Shown: in pieces, positions 51,031 through 60,378 of the stretch
How positions within the stretch are numbered: the stretch's first letter is position 1
Layout: every line of letters begins with the position of its first letter
Origin: Prolixibacteraceae bacterium UBA6029
GTDB lineage: Bacteria; Bacteroidota; Bacteroidia; Bacteroidales; Prolixibacteraceae
Assembly (NCBI GenBank): GCA_002429385.1
Contig: DIZL01000005.1
Span: forward strand, 184,230 to 248,229
DNA length: 64,000 bases
Direction of reading: 5' to 3'
Made by a program: the position numbers and the translations under genes
The notes under the pieces: generated by a model
Told to the model about the DNA's origin: nothing
Database searches by the model: none
The model's input: only the letters and a program-made list of their open reading frames with translations

Positions 51031-52392
51031 ATGAAAACAATTAAAATACTTGTAGTATTTCTAGTTCTTTTTTCTCCTTTATTCATTAATGCACAGAATA
51101 TAACTGTTAACGGAACCAAGTTTCTGGTTGATGGTAAGGAAATCTTTATGAATGGTGCAAATACTCCATGGAACAATTGGAATGATTTTGGGGGAAGCTA
51201 TGTAAGCACGTTCTGGGATTCCGAGTTTCAACGAATCAAAAATGCAGGAGGAAACTCTACACGGATCTGGATAACCTGTAATGGGGTAGTAGGGGTGAAT
51301 ATCTCAGATGATGGAACTGTAACCGGGGCAACACCTGCCTTTTGGTCTAATCTCGACGATATGTTTCGGCTTGCTCAAAAGAATAAAATTTACATTAAAG
51401 CCACGCTCATATCATTCGACCATTTTAAGAACAGCAATGCCAAATACATGGCCTGGCGCAAAATGATACTCAGCGACGATAAGGTAACGTCATTTGTGGA
51501 CAATTATGCCGTTCCGTTTGTCAACCGTTATAAGGCCAACCCTTATTTATGGGCCATTGATGTTTGCAACGAAATTGAATGGGTCAACCAGGATGCTGCC
51601 GATGGAAATATTGCCTGGAACCGGCTTGAGTATTTTGTGGCACGGGTTGCATCTGCAATACACGAAAACAGCCAAGTACTTGTAACCCTGGGAAGTGCAG
51701 CAGTGAAATGGAACAGCGATAAGTATGAAGCAAACTACTGGAGTGATGCGAGGTTGAAAGCTCTGTATAATAAGGATAATGCGAAGCTTGATTTTTATTC
51801 CATTCATTATTATGGATGGAATGTAAAGTGGTTTGGAAATTTTGCCGTGGATAAAACTCCCGCTGATTATGGCATCAATGACCGGCCATGCGTGATTGGT
51901 GAAAGTCCTGCCAAAGGAGTGTTCAACGATGGAGCCACTCCAACGCTGGTAGTGCTTCCCTCCGAAATGTTTCTGGCCACTTGGAGCAAAGGTTGGAAAG
52001 GATTGATGCCGTGGACTTCGAATGGCGTGGATTCGAATGGTAACCTGAGTGAATTTGCAGCAGGTCTGCTTAAATTCCAGAAAGCTCATCCTGAATTGGT
52101 TGATCCAACCAATATAACAGGCATGAATCAGAAAATCAACCGAAATCAAAATCATTCAATCTTTGAAAATGTATATCCAAATCCATCCGGCTCAGGAGAA
52201 TTCAAGGTTGTTCTGAGAGATTGCAACAATGTTACCCTTCAACTTATGAATAACTGCGGAAACGTTGTATTTAATAAGAAAGCCCGAAGGACTGAAACAA
52301 ATATCTCCTCAACCAATTTGTCTAAAGGAACTTACATCCTTTCGGCGATAAAGGGAGGGCTGGTAGAAAGCCGTATATTGCTTCTGAATTAA
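51031..52392 (+). CDS. Secreted GH5-type glycoside hydrolase (mannanase/glucanase-like) with T9SS sorting domain
   Basis: 453 residues. Signal peptide to INAQ. Catalytic barrel with GANTPWNNWNDFGGSYVSTF, RIWITCNGVVGVN, the acid/base Glu in AIDVCNEIEWVNQD, FYSIHYYGWNVKWFG and the nucleophile Glu in CVIGESPAKG. This is the GH5 order (NE and later GE), close to endo-mannanases. The C-terminal 75 residues (FENVYPNPSGSGEFKVVLRD, then NLSKGTYILSAIKGGLVESR) are a type A T9SS sorting domain, so the enzyme is exported to the surface or medium. Directly follows element copy 2. Confidence 0.87.
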   Translation: MKTIKILVVFLVLFSPLFINAQNITVNGTKFLVDGKEIFMNGANTPWNNWNDFGGSYVSTFWDSEFQRIKNAGGNSTRIWITCNGVVGVNISDDGTVTGATPAFWSNLDDMFRLAQKNKIYIKATLISFDHFKNSNAKYMAWRKMILSDDKVTSFVDNYAVPFVNRYKANPYLWAIDVCNEIEWVNQDAADGNIAWNRLEYFVARVASAIHENSQVLVTLGSAAVKWNSDKYEANYWSDARLKALYNKDNAKLDFYSIHYYGWNVKWFGNFAVDKTPADYGINDRPCVIGESPAKGVFNDGATPTLVVLPSEMFLATWSKGWKGLMPWTSNGVDSNGNLSEFAAGLLKFQKAHPELVDPTNITGMNQKINRNQNHSIFENVYPNPSGSGEFKVVLRDCNNVTLQLMNNCGNVVFNKKARRTETNISSTNLSKGTYILSAIKGGLVESRILLLN

Positions 52393-52408
52393 TCGATTAA
52401 TCCACTGA

Positions 52409-53635
52409 ATGAAACTTCTCCACACCTCAGACTGGCATCTCGGTAAACGTTTGGAAGATTTCCTGCGAATCGAAGAGCAGCAGGCTGTCTTGCAGGAGAT
52501 CTGTGAAATAGCTGAACGGGAGCATGTAGATGCTGTCCTTGTGGCCGGCGATTTGTTCGACACATTCAATCCGCCAACCGAAGCAGTTGAACTGTTTTAC
52601 CGAACCTTAAAACGGTTGGCAAATAATGGGAAACGTGCAGTAATTGCTATTGCGGGGAATCATGATTCGCCTGACCGTATTGAGGCTCCCGATCCGCTGG
52701 CCCGTGAGTGCGGAATCATCTTCGCAGGGTATCCCAATTCGGTAGTCCCTTTATTTGAATTGGAATCAGGATTGAAAGTCCTGCAAAGTACTGAAGGATT
52801 TATTGAGCTAAAACTTCCAGATATTGAATCTCCCTTACGCTTGCTGTTAACCCCTTATGCCAATGAGTTTCGGTTGAAAACATACCTTGGCCAGGAAAAC
52901 AGTGAAGAAGAATTGCGTTCGGTGCTTCAGCAAAAATGGCAGGACCTGGCAACAACATATTGCGACAGCAGTGGTGTAAACATTCTGGTGAACCATCTTT
53001 ATGTAATGAAAAGAGGTGGCGAAATGCCGGAAGAACCTGCCGATGAGAAACCCATTTTGCATCTGGGAGGTGCACAGGCTATTTATTCTGAGAATATTCC
53101 AACGCAGATTCAATACACGGCTATTGGTCATTTGCACCGGATGCAGCGGGTAGATTCAGTGCCTTGTCCGGTTTGTTACAGCGGAAGTCCTCTGTCATAT
53201 AGCTTTGCCGAAGCCAATCAGAAAAAATATGTGCTGTTGGTCGAAATGGAAGCAGGTAAGGGTGCAACAATCCGTGAGCTGGAGCTTACCCAGGGGAAGA
53301 AATTACTTCGGAAAAGGGCAGAAGGGATTGAGGAAGCGCTGTTGTGGCTGTCTGAAAATCAGGATTGCCTGGTAGAACTGACCATGGTTACGGATACGTA
53401 TCTCACCGCACAGGAGCGTAAACAATTGAACGGCGCCCATTATGGGATAGTTGTTCTAATACCAGAAGTCAGAAATAGCGCAGAGTTTTCATCAGAAAAG
53501 AAGAAAAGTATTGATCTGACTAAAAATATGGAAGATCTGTTTGCCGATTATTTCAGGCATACCAAAGGGCAGGAACCCAATGCAGAGATCCTCCGCTTAT
53601 TTACAGAAATACTTGGCGTGGAGGAAGAGCAATGA
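52409..53635 (+). CDS. sbcD: DNA repair exonuclease SbcD (Mre11-like)
   Basis: 408 residues. Metallophosphoesterase motifs in order: LHTSDWHLGKRL, VAGDLFDTFNPP, IAGNHDSPDR, ILVNHLYV and AIGHLHRMQRV, which supply the two-metal site. With SbcC it cleaves DNA hairpins and trims double-strand ends. The end overlaps the start of sbcC by 4 bases (ATGA), so translation is coupled. Starts 16 bases after the GH5 stop, with no terminator seen between. Confidence 0.95.
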   Translation: MKLLHTSDWHLGKRLEDFLRIEEQQAVLQEICEIAEREHVDAVLVAGDLFDTFNPPTEAVELFYRTLKRLANNGKRAVIAIAGNHDSPDRIEAPDPLARECGIIFAGYPNSVVPLFELESGLKVLQSTEGFIELKLPDIESPLRLLLTPYANEFRLKTYLGQENSEEELRSVLQQKWQDLATTYCDSSGVNILVNHLYVMKRGGEMPEEPADEKPILHLGGAQAIYSENIPTQIQYTAIGHLHRMQRVDSVPCPVCYSGSPLSYSFAEANQKKYVLLVEMEAGKGATIRELELTQGKKLLRKRAEGIEEALLWLSENQDCLVELTMVTDTYLTAQERKQLNGAHYGIVVLIPEVRNSAEFSSEKKKSIDLTKNMEDLFADYFRHTKGQEPNAEILRLFTEILGVEEEQ

Positions 53636-56600
53636 TTCCAATCAGACTTATCCTGCAGGGTTTGTATTCCTATCAGGAGAGGCAAACCATCGACTTCACC
53701 AAGCTGACATCGGCTAATCTGTTTGGCATATTTGGATCTGTTGGCAGCGGTAAATCCACCATTCTGGAGGCAATAACCTTTGCTCTTTACGGTAGAACAG
53801 ACCGGCTTAATCTATCAGGGGACAATCGCAACTATAACATGATGAACCTGAAATCGAATGATCTTTTCATTGAGTTCATCTTTGAAACAGGGAAAGATCA
53901 AACAGCTTATCAGGCAGTGGTAAAGGGACGCAGAAACGGTAAAAAGTTTGAAGAAGTCAGAACACTGGATAGGACTGCATATCGTCAGGAAAATGGGAAT
54001 TGGATTCCTATTGAGCCTGAATCGCTCGAAACTGCGATAGGTCTGAGCTATGAGAATTTCAAGCGCACCATCATCATTCCACAGGGGCAGTTTCAGGAAT
54101 TTCTGCAACTGGGAAATAAAGACCGTACCCAAATGATGAAAGAACTGTTCAACCTGGAACGATTTGAGCTTTATTACAAGGTCGCATCTCTTGAGAGCAG
54201 AAACAATGCACAAAAGCAAAACCTTGAAGGACAATTGCAGCAATTGGGAGTAGTCGATCCCGAACAAATTAAACAATACGAAGCAAAACTTACTCAACTT
54301 AATACTGAACTCGGACATCTGGCCAGGTCACTGGCTGAGAATCAAAAGTCAGAAGCAGAATTGAAGCAACTAAGCGAGTTGGTAAAAAAGCTGACAGATA
54401 CCCGGGTGATGATGCAACAGCTGAAGGTCATGGAACCCGAATTTGTAACTCTTGAAAGCACCATCCGCAATTACGAACAATGCCTCATTCAGTTTAAGAG
54501 TCTGCTGGATAGCCTGGCCCAAAGTGACAAAAAGATCATCCAAAAGAATGAACTTATAGAAAAAGAAACGGTCATTCTGAATAAGGCAGAAGCTGAAATC
54601 AGTTCATCTGAGGCAACATTTACGGAGATTAAGAAAGCATACGATCAACGGGATTTGCTTCGACAGAAAGCTGATGAGTTGGTTAAAATAGCTAGACTGA
54701 ATGTATTGCAAACTTCTCTTTTAAACGACGAAGAGCGCATCCGTAAAGGTGAAATTATACTTGTGAGTACTGTTGAAAAGATTGGAAAACTAAAGGCTGA
54801 AAAGGAATCTCTTGAACTGCTTCTTAAAAATGAAAAGGCTAAACTGCCCGATTTGGGCCTGCTTTCGAAGGTTAAAACCTGGCATATTGAAAATAACAAC
54901 CTGATCAGGCAATGGACTGAACTGAAAGCTGAAACAACTAAATACCAAAAGGAAATTCTGTCCCTTTCTGATGCTTTGAAGGTGAATTTTCAGGAACAGC
55001 TCTTTTCTGGACTGACAAATGATGCGGATACTTCTGCTGGGATTCAGTTTTTAAAAGAAAAGATGAATCAATCCAAACAACAAATCACCCAATTGGAGGT
55101 TGAAATGGCGCATTACAGGGTGCAGTCGAAGCTCGAAGAATATGCTGTAAATCTGCACGACAGTGAAGCATGTCCGCTTTGTGGATCTATTCATCATCCG
55201 TCTGTTTTCAGTGCAGCCAGTGTAGCTGATGCATCGGTTCAGGCATCAAAACTGAAGACTAAGCTGGAAAAAGAAATCACATTAGCCAGTGAATACATCA
55301 ATCAAATCAGTGATTTAGGCAACCGTTTGAAATTCAATAAAGAGCAATCTTCCGAATGGTCGCTCAAACTGAAAGACCTTGATCTTAAAATTGCCAATCA
55401 TGCTTTAACTTTTTATTGGCCTGATTATAAAGACGAACAATCGGTTAACCATGCATTTTTTGCTGCTGAAGTCATTCAAAAGGTGATAAAGGAGAAGGAG
55501 AAAGAACTCCAAGGAATAGCCATCCAGCAGGAAAAGGAAATAGTAAACAAGGAGAAATTTCAGGCTGAAATAGAGAAAATCAGACATTTGTTGATTAGTT
55601 CCCAAACTGAAATAAAAACCCTTTCAGAACAGATTCAGTTGATTCGCATTGATGAATACAAGCTAAAACCGGTCGCTGAAATTGAGTCAGAGAAGCTTGC
55701 TCTGTTACAAAAAATCATCACTCTGGAGAAGCAATATAACGAGATAGGCGACCAACTAACAGGATTGCGTAAAACCAAAGATACAGTCATTGGGAGTTTG
55801 AACGCCAACCGTAAAGAGCTTGTGATGGAAACAGAAGTCAGAGTCTCTGTTTTGGATCAGCTTAATGCCCGATTTAAACAAAGCAATTTTGATAGTCTTG
55901 AAGAAGTAAAGGAAATTCTGAAACATGAAATTAATCTTGAGCTACAGAAACAAATGCTGACCGATTTCAGGCAACAATTGAGCGTCACGCAGAATCAGGT
56001 CAGTCAGTTACAAAAAGAGATAGCGAATCGAAGCTATGACAATGAGGCACATCAGAAACTGGTTGCAGAAATCGCAGTAATCTCGGAACAGGTCAGCCAG
56101 AAGAATCAGGAATTGGGGAAGATTGCCGAATTACAGAAGAAGCTGCAAACCGATCTTAAAAATCAGTCATTGATTCAGAAAGAATTGTATAATGTTGAAC
56201 TGCGGGGTGAAAACATTAAAACGCTGAAGGCACTTTTCAAAAGTAGCGGCTTTGTGAATTACATTTCGTCGGTCTACCTTCAGAACTTATGCAATGTGGC
56301 TAATGACCGGTTCTTTCAGTTGACACGACAGAAGCTTAGCCTCGAGATCACTGAGGACAATAGTTTCCAGGTGCGAGATTATCTGAATGGAGGCAAAGTC
56401 CGAAGTGTGAAAACACTTTCAGGAGGGCAAATCTTCCAGGCGGCATTATCGCTTGCGCTGGCCCTTGCGGATAATATTCAGAAGATTACCGATTCAAATC
56501 AGAACTTCTTCTTCCTGGATGAAGGATTTGGCTCACTCGATAAAGATTCACTCTCAGTAGTTTTCGATACCCTGAAATCACTCCGAAAGGAGAACCGTAT

Positions 56601-56709
56601 TGTAGGGGTTATTTCACATGTGGAGGAGATGCAGCAGGAGATTGACACTCATTTGCGGATTGTAAATCACGAAGAAACTGGGAGCCTGATTTTGACTAGT
56701 TGGAATTAG
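53632..56709 (+). CDS. sbcC: DNA repair ATPase SbcC (Rad50-like)
   Basis: 1025 residues with the Rad50 layout: N-terminal Walker A FGSVGSGKSTILEAITFAL, a long coiled coil, the zinc-hook CPLCGSIHHPSV near residue 515 (C-x-x-C), a second coiled coil, signature TLSGGQIFQAALSLALALAD and Walker B FFFLDEGFGSLD near the end. The GRTDRLNLSGDN segment after Walker A is the usual Q-loop region. It holds DNA ends with SbcD. Highest Lys/Glu/Gln content in the window, as expected for the coils. Confidence 0.95.
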   Translation: MIPIRLILQGLYSYQERQTIDFTKLTSANLFGIFGSVGSGKSTILEAITFALYGRTDRLNLSGDNRNYNMMNLKSNDLFIEFIFETGKDQTAYQAVVKGRRNGKKFEEVRTLDRTAYRQENGNWIPIEPESLETAIGLSYENFKRTIIIPQGQFQEFLQLGNKDRTQMMKELFNLERFELYYKVASLESRNNAQKQNLEGQLQQLGVVDPEQIKQYEAKLTQLNTELGHLARSLAENQKSEAELKQLSELVKKLTDTRVMMQQLKVMEPEFVTLESTIRNYEQCLIQFKSLLDSLAQSDKKIIQKNELIEKETVILNKAEAEISSSEATFTEIKKAYDQRDLLRQKADELVKIARLNVLQTSLLNDEERIRKGEIILVSTVEKIGKLKAEKESLELLLKNEKAKLPDLGLLSKVKTWHIENNNLIRQWTELKAETTKYQKEILSLSDALKVNFQEQLFSGLTNDADTSAGIQFLKEKMNQSKQQITQLEVEMAHYRVQSKLEEYAVNLHDSEACPLCGSIHHPSVFSAASVADASVQASKLKTKLEKEITLASEYINQISDLGNRLKFNKEQSSEWSLKLKDLDLKIANHALTFYWPDYKDEQSVNHAFFAAEVIQKVIKEKEKELQGIAIQQEKEIVNKEKFQAEIEKIRHLLISSQTEIKTLSEQIQLIRIDEYKLKPVAEIESEKLALLQKIITLEKQYNEIGDQLTGLRKTKDTVIGSLNANRKELVMETEVRVSVLDQLNARFKQSNFDSLEEVKEILKHEINLELQKQMLTDFRQQLSVTQNQVSQLQKEIANRSYDNEAHQKLVAEIAVISEQVSQKNQELGKIAELQKKLQTDLKNQSLIQKELYNVELRGENIKTLKALFKSSGFVNYISSVYLQNLCNVANDRFFQLTRQKLSLEITEDNSFQVRDYLNGGKVRSVKTLSGGQIFQAALSLALALADNIQKITDSNQNFFFLDEGFGSLDKDSLSVVFDTLKSLRKENRIVGVISHVEEMQQEIDTHLRIVNHEETGSLILTSWN

Positions 56710-56818
56710 TGATCAGTAATCAGTCGCAATAAAGTTAGTGAATTGCTCCTCATTTGTCGGAAGTAAAACTAATAAATGTGTAGATGAAAAGGTCGATTAT
56801 AAATGGAGTTAACTCTTT

Positions 56819-57067
56819 TTAGTACAATTTATTAACTATTAAATCGTATAAAAATTCTGGTGCAAAATCAGCTCCATTTTCCCATCCTATTGTCCATGAA
56901 TCTAATGAGAATTTCTTAAAATAATCCTGATTTTTTAGTGGTATAAAGATTTCACCTTCTAAGTGTTCGCTTAAATCAACTATTCCAGTTAGTCCATCAT
57001 TAAATAATAGGAATATTTTATACCCATTCTTATACTCGGCATTTGTTACAGTTACTAGGTTCATCAT
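56819..57067 (-). CDS. DUF2442-family protein
   Basis: 82 residues: MMNLVTVTNAEYKNGYKIFL, LFNDGLTGIVDLSEHLEGEI, FIPLKNQDYFKKF and IGWENGADFAPEFLYDLI. The 'Y.NGYKI.L.FNDG..G.VDL...L.G..F.PLK....F......W...WENGAD..PE.LYDL' pattern is DUF2442. It follows the DUF4160 gene by 4 bases on the minus strand, a conserved pair widely suspected, but not proven, to be a toxin-antitoxin or regulatory pair. Start could be either of two adjacent ATGs. Confidence 0.85.
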   Translation of the reverse strand: MMNLVTVTNAEYKNGYKIFLLFNDGLTGIVDLSEHLEGEIFIPLKNQDYFKKFSLDSWTIGWENGADFAPEFLYDLIVNKLY

Positions 57068-57071
57068 ATTA

Positions 57072-57329
57072 TTAAGTTAATGGATCAATATTGTTTAACG
57101 GTTTTTTATTCTCGACGTTTTCCCAGTTCTTTAGTAACTCATCTTTGTGTTGTTCCATCCATTCAAAAATAAGTTTCAATGCGATTTTAGGCATTTTACC
57201 TTCTACAATACCTTCTTTTATGGTTATAATTGCTTTAAAGTCTTGGTATTCAACATGAAAATGAGGCGGATTATGCTCGTTGAAAAACATCTTTATTATT
57301 ATTCCATAAAATCTACTTATTTCTGGCAT
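57072..57329 (-). CDS. DUF4160-family protein
   Basis: 85 residues: MPEISRFYGIIIKMFFNEHN, PPHFHVEYQDFKAIITIKEG, IVEGKMPKIALKLIFEWMEQ and HKDELLKNWENV. The 'P.I..F.GI.I.M....H.PPHFHV.Y......I.I..G...G..P......I..W...H..EL..NW' pattern is DUF4160. First gene of the pair with DUF2442. The conserved His residues in HNPPHFHV could bind metal or be catalytic. Confidence 0.88.
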   Translation of the reverse strand: MPEISRFYGIIIKMFFNEHNPPHFHVEYQDFKAIITIKEGIVEGKMPKIALKLIFEWMEQHKDELLKNWENVENKKPLNNIDPLT

Positions 57330-57463
57330 CTTGAAAAATAGTTTGGTAAATAACCGTAAAATTAGTCTTTTTTGCGATTATTATGAGGCTGTTGGCTTCG
57401 ACAGTTTATAATATTTTATAAATTTTGAGCAGTTATGAATTTTCTTTGAACGCTTTTCAGACA

Positions 57464-57498
57464 AAAGAGCCGCTCTTCAATAGAAGCAGCGGCTCTTT
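57464..57498 (-). terminator. Terminator of the xylose operon
   Basis: AAAGAGCCGCT (57464-57474) pairs with AGCGGCTCTTT (57488-57498), extended by CTTC/GAAG around AATA. On the minus strand a T run follows. It lies about 20 bases past the transporter stop. Confidence 0.88.
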
Positions 57499-57519
57499 GT
57501 ATTGTATTTGTATTTGCTT

Positions 57520-58899
57520 TTATTTCCTCCAGAGTTTTTCCAATTCCTCTAAGGTCTTCCCTTTTGTTTCAGGAACCATTTTCCAGACGAAAATAAAAGA
57601 AAGCACACTCATCAGTCCGTAAAAACAATAGGTCATTCCACCACTTAGTTCCATCATGGCCGGATAGGTTGACGAAATAAAGTAGTTGGCAGCCCACTGT
57701 GCTGCAACTGCAATGGCAATGGCGCGTCCACGGATCTTGTTGGGAAATATTTCTGAAATAAGAACCCAGCAAATAGGACCCCATGACATCATGAAAGAGG
57801 CTGTGTAGATAATAATAAATACCAGGGTACTGATACCGATCACTTTCATAAAGGCCAATCCGCCAATGGCAAACATGCCGATAGCCATACCGACTGAACC
57901 AATCATGAGCAGGATCTTACGACCGTACTTGTCAACAGTCATAATGGCAATCACTGTAAATATTACATTGACCAAACCCATAACCACAGTTTGAAGCATC
58001 GAAGAATCTTTGGCGGCGCCCATGCTTTCGAAAATGCTTGGTGCATAATACAAGGCCACGTTGATTCCTACAAATTGCTGGAATACTGATAGGAGAATAC
58101 CGATCACGATTACTACTTTGCCATAGGCAAACAGGTTCTCAGATGCGGCATCCACTGAGGTCTTAATATCCTTCAGGATGATTTTAGCCTGTTGAAGTCC
58201 GTTGATCTTGGTAAGGACCTCCAGCGCCTTGCCATCCCGATTTGTCAGGGCAAGATAACGTGGAGTTTCAGGTACGAAGAATAATAGGATACCGAAGATA
58301 CCTGAAGGTATCGAAGCTGAAAGAAACATCCATCTCCAACCGGTTTCGTTGATCCAGTCAATAGTCTGTCCATGCGCAATGAAATAGTTCACAAAATAGA
58401 CTACCAACATCCCGAAGATAATGGCAAACTGGTTGATCGAAACCAGACGACCACGAATGTCCGCCGGAGCTATCTCTCCAATATACATCGGACAAACTGC
58501 GGATGCCAATCCTACTCCAATTCCACCGATAATACGGTAAAAGTTGAACATATAAAGCAATCCCATGGTGGGTTCGCCTCGTTGGAAGAATAAAAATTCA
58601 GGGAATCCAGATCCGATAGCTGCTAAAAAGAAGAGTGCAGCAGCAATCATCAGGGATCTTTTACGCCCTAATTTTAAAGATACAATCCCGGAGATCAAAC
58701 CTCCGATGATACATCCGATCAGGGCGCTTGAAATAGTAGCGCCATAAGCAAATGGACCAAGACGAAGACCATTTATTAAATAGGCCTGTATAGATTTTGC
58801 AGCCCCTGAGATGACAGCAGTATCATACCCAAACAGAAGCCCACCCAAGGTAGCAACAAGGGTAATTCCAACTACATATGATGTATTACGATCCTTCAT
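57520..58899 (-). CDS. xylE: Xylose:H+ symporter (MFS sugar porter)
   Basis: 459 residues with 12 membrane helices. Sugar-porter signatures: GGLLFGYDTAVISGA in helix 1, GRKRSLM after helix 2, R-x-x-G-x-G-VGLASAVCPMYIGEIA, PETPRYL before the central loop, and MVPETKGKTLEELEKLW at the end. It imports xylose with protons. The gene is 4 bases after xylA in a xylB-xylA-transporter operon, which supports xylose as substrate, although glucose porters look similar. It is the last gene before a terminator. Confidence 0.9.
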   Translation of the reverse strand: MKDRNTSYVVGITLVATLGGLLFGYDTAVISGAAKSIQAYLINGLRLGPFAYGATISSALIGCIIGGLISGIVSLKLGRKRSLMIAAALFFLAAIGSGFPEFLFFQRGEPTMGLLYMFNFYRIIGGIGVGLASAVCPMYIGEIAPADIRGRLVSINQFAIIFGMLVVYFVNYFIAHGQTIDWINETGWRWMFLSASIPSGIFGILLFFVPETPRYLALTNRDGKALEVLTKINGLQQAKIILKDIKTSVDAASENLFAYGKVVIVIGILLSVFQQFVGINVALYYAPSIFESMGAAKDSSMLQTVVMGLVNVIFTVIAIMTVDKYGRKILLMIGSVGMAIGMFAIGGLAFMKVIGISTLVFIIIYTASFMMSWGPICWVLISEIFPNKIRGRAIAIAVAAQWAANYFISSTYPAMMELSGGMTYCFYGLMSVLSFIFVWKMVPETKGKTLEELEKLWRK

Positions 58900-58903
58900 T
58901 GGA

Positions 58904-60229
58904 CTAAATGTAACAGTTGATGAGTTGTTCCAACATTTCCTGTTTGCCGCTTATTTGTTTTGGTTCGCCTGCAGCTTTGGCAACATTGTAAAGATCAACC
59001 AGATTCAATTTTCCAGCTTCGTATTCCTTGCCTTTACCTGAATCATAAGAAGCATAACGGTTAGCTTTCAATTTCAGGTAATCCGAATCCTTCAGCAATT
59101 TGTCGGCAATAACCAGTGAACGTGCAAATGTATCCATTCCTGAAACGTGAGCGATGAACATATCTTCCAGATCGGTTGAATTACGGCGTCTTTTAGCATC
59201 GAAGTTCACTCCGCCGGTTGTGAATCCACCAGCCTGAATGATTTCAATCATGGCTTCAGTTACTTCATAGATATTGGTTGGGAATTCGTCGGTATCCCAT
59301 CCGTTCTGGTAGTCACCCTTGTTGGCATCAATCGAGCCAAACATTCCGGTGTCGCGGGCAACACGCAATTCGTGAGCAAAAGTATGACCGGCCAAAGTAG
59401 CGTGGTTCACTTCAATGTTCATTTTGAAGTCGTTTTCCAGTCCGTGAGCTCTAAGGAATCCAACAACCGTCTGGGTGTCGAAATCATACTGATGTTTCAT
59501 TGGTTCCATTGGTTTTGGCTCAATGAGAAATGTGCCTTTGAACCCTAATGAACGTGCATGATCGCGTGCAGCAGCAAGGAATTTGCCCATGTGTTCCAGT
59601 TCACGTTTCGTATCGGTATTGTGAAGGCTCATATAACCTTCGCGACCTCCCCAGAATACATAGTTGGTTCCGCCCAAAGCAATGGTAGCTTCCATGGCGT
59701 TTTTAACCTGAACTGCTGCATTGGCCAATACATTGAAATCAGGATTGGTCGAAGCGCCGTTCATGTAACGTGGATCGCTGAATACGTTGGCGGTACCCCA
59801 AAGCAATTTAATGCCTGTAGCTGCCTGACGTTCTTTGGCGAAGTCGATCATGTTGGCAAGTTTCTTTTCAATTTCGAAGACTGAACCACCACCAACAACG
59901 TCGGTATCGTGGAAACAGTAGAATGGTGCTCCTATTTTGCTGATGAATTCGAAGGCAGCGTCCATTTTTTCTTTGGCTGCAGTCATTGGGTCAGCAGCGC
60001 CAACCCATGGGAATACCTGAGTTCCCGGGCCGAACGGATCGCTGCCTTCGCCACAGAAGGTATGCCAGTAAGCCACTGCAAAACGAAGATACTCTTTCAT
60101 GGTTTTGCCTAAAACTACCTGATTGGCATCATAGTATTTAAATGCCATAGGATTTTTCGAACCTGGTCCCTCGTATTTGATTTTATCAATACCAGGGAAA
60201 TACTCTTTGTTTCCTTTAAATGCTGTCAT
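58904..60229 (-). CDS. xylA: Xylose isomerase
   Basis: 441 residues, the long (class II) form. Converts D-xylose to D-xylulose in a metal-dependent hydride shift. Signatures: YCFHDTDVVGGGSVFE with the catalytic His, FWGGREGYMSLHNTD, FLIEPKPMEPMKHQYDFD with the metal-binding Glu, MNIEVNHATLAGHTFAHEL and GSIDANKGDYQNGWDTDEFP with metal-binding Asp residues. Followed by the transporter 4 bases on. A repeat block separates it from xylB. Confidence 0.96.
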   Translation of the reverse strand: MTAFKGNKEYFPGIDKIKYEGPGSKNPMAFKYYDANQVVLGKTMKEYLRFAVAYWHTFCGEGSDPFGPGTQVFPWVGAADPMTAAKEKMDAAFEFISKIGAPFYCFHDTDVVGGGSVFEIEKKLANMIDFAKERQAATGIKLLWGTANVFSDPRYMNGASTNPDFNVLANAAVQVKNAMEATIALGGTNYVFWGGREGYMSLHNTDTKRELEHMGKFLAAARDHARSLGFKGTFLIEPKPMEPMKHQYDFDTQTVVGFLRAHGLENDFKMNIEVNHATLAGHTFAHELRVARDTGMFGSIDANKGDYQNGWDTDEFPTNIYEVTEAMIEIIQAGGFTTGGVNFDAKRRRNSTDLEDMFIAHVSGMDTFARSLVIADKLLKDSDYLKLKANRYASYDSGKGKEYEAGKLNLVDLYNVAKAAGEPKQISGKQEMLEQLINCYI

Positions 60230-60286
60230 TGTGCTTTGTATTTGTCCTTCCGCAGAAGGAGTTGTTAATAATTAAAATTTCCAGTA

Positions 60287-60372
60287 GTGATTTGAATCAC
60301 ATAGTCACATAGAACACATAGGAAATAGAATAAAATATAATTCTATGTGGCCTATGTGACTATGTGGTTTTC
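60287..60372. repeat. 8-9-bp repeats with inverted arms in the xylA-xylB gap
   Basis: CACATAGT, CACATAGAA and CACATAGGA on the left (from 60299) pair with CTATGTGG, CCTATGTGA and CTATGTGG on the right. The arms CACATAGTCACATAG and CTATGTGACTATGTG are exact complements. In the xylB-to-xylA message this would fold into a hairpin and could act as a processing or partial termination site. Confidence 0.75.
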
Positions 60373-60378
60373 ATTATT

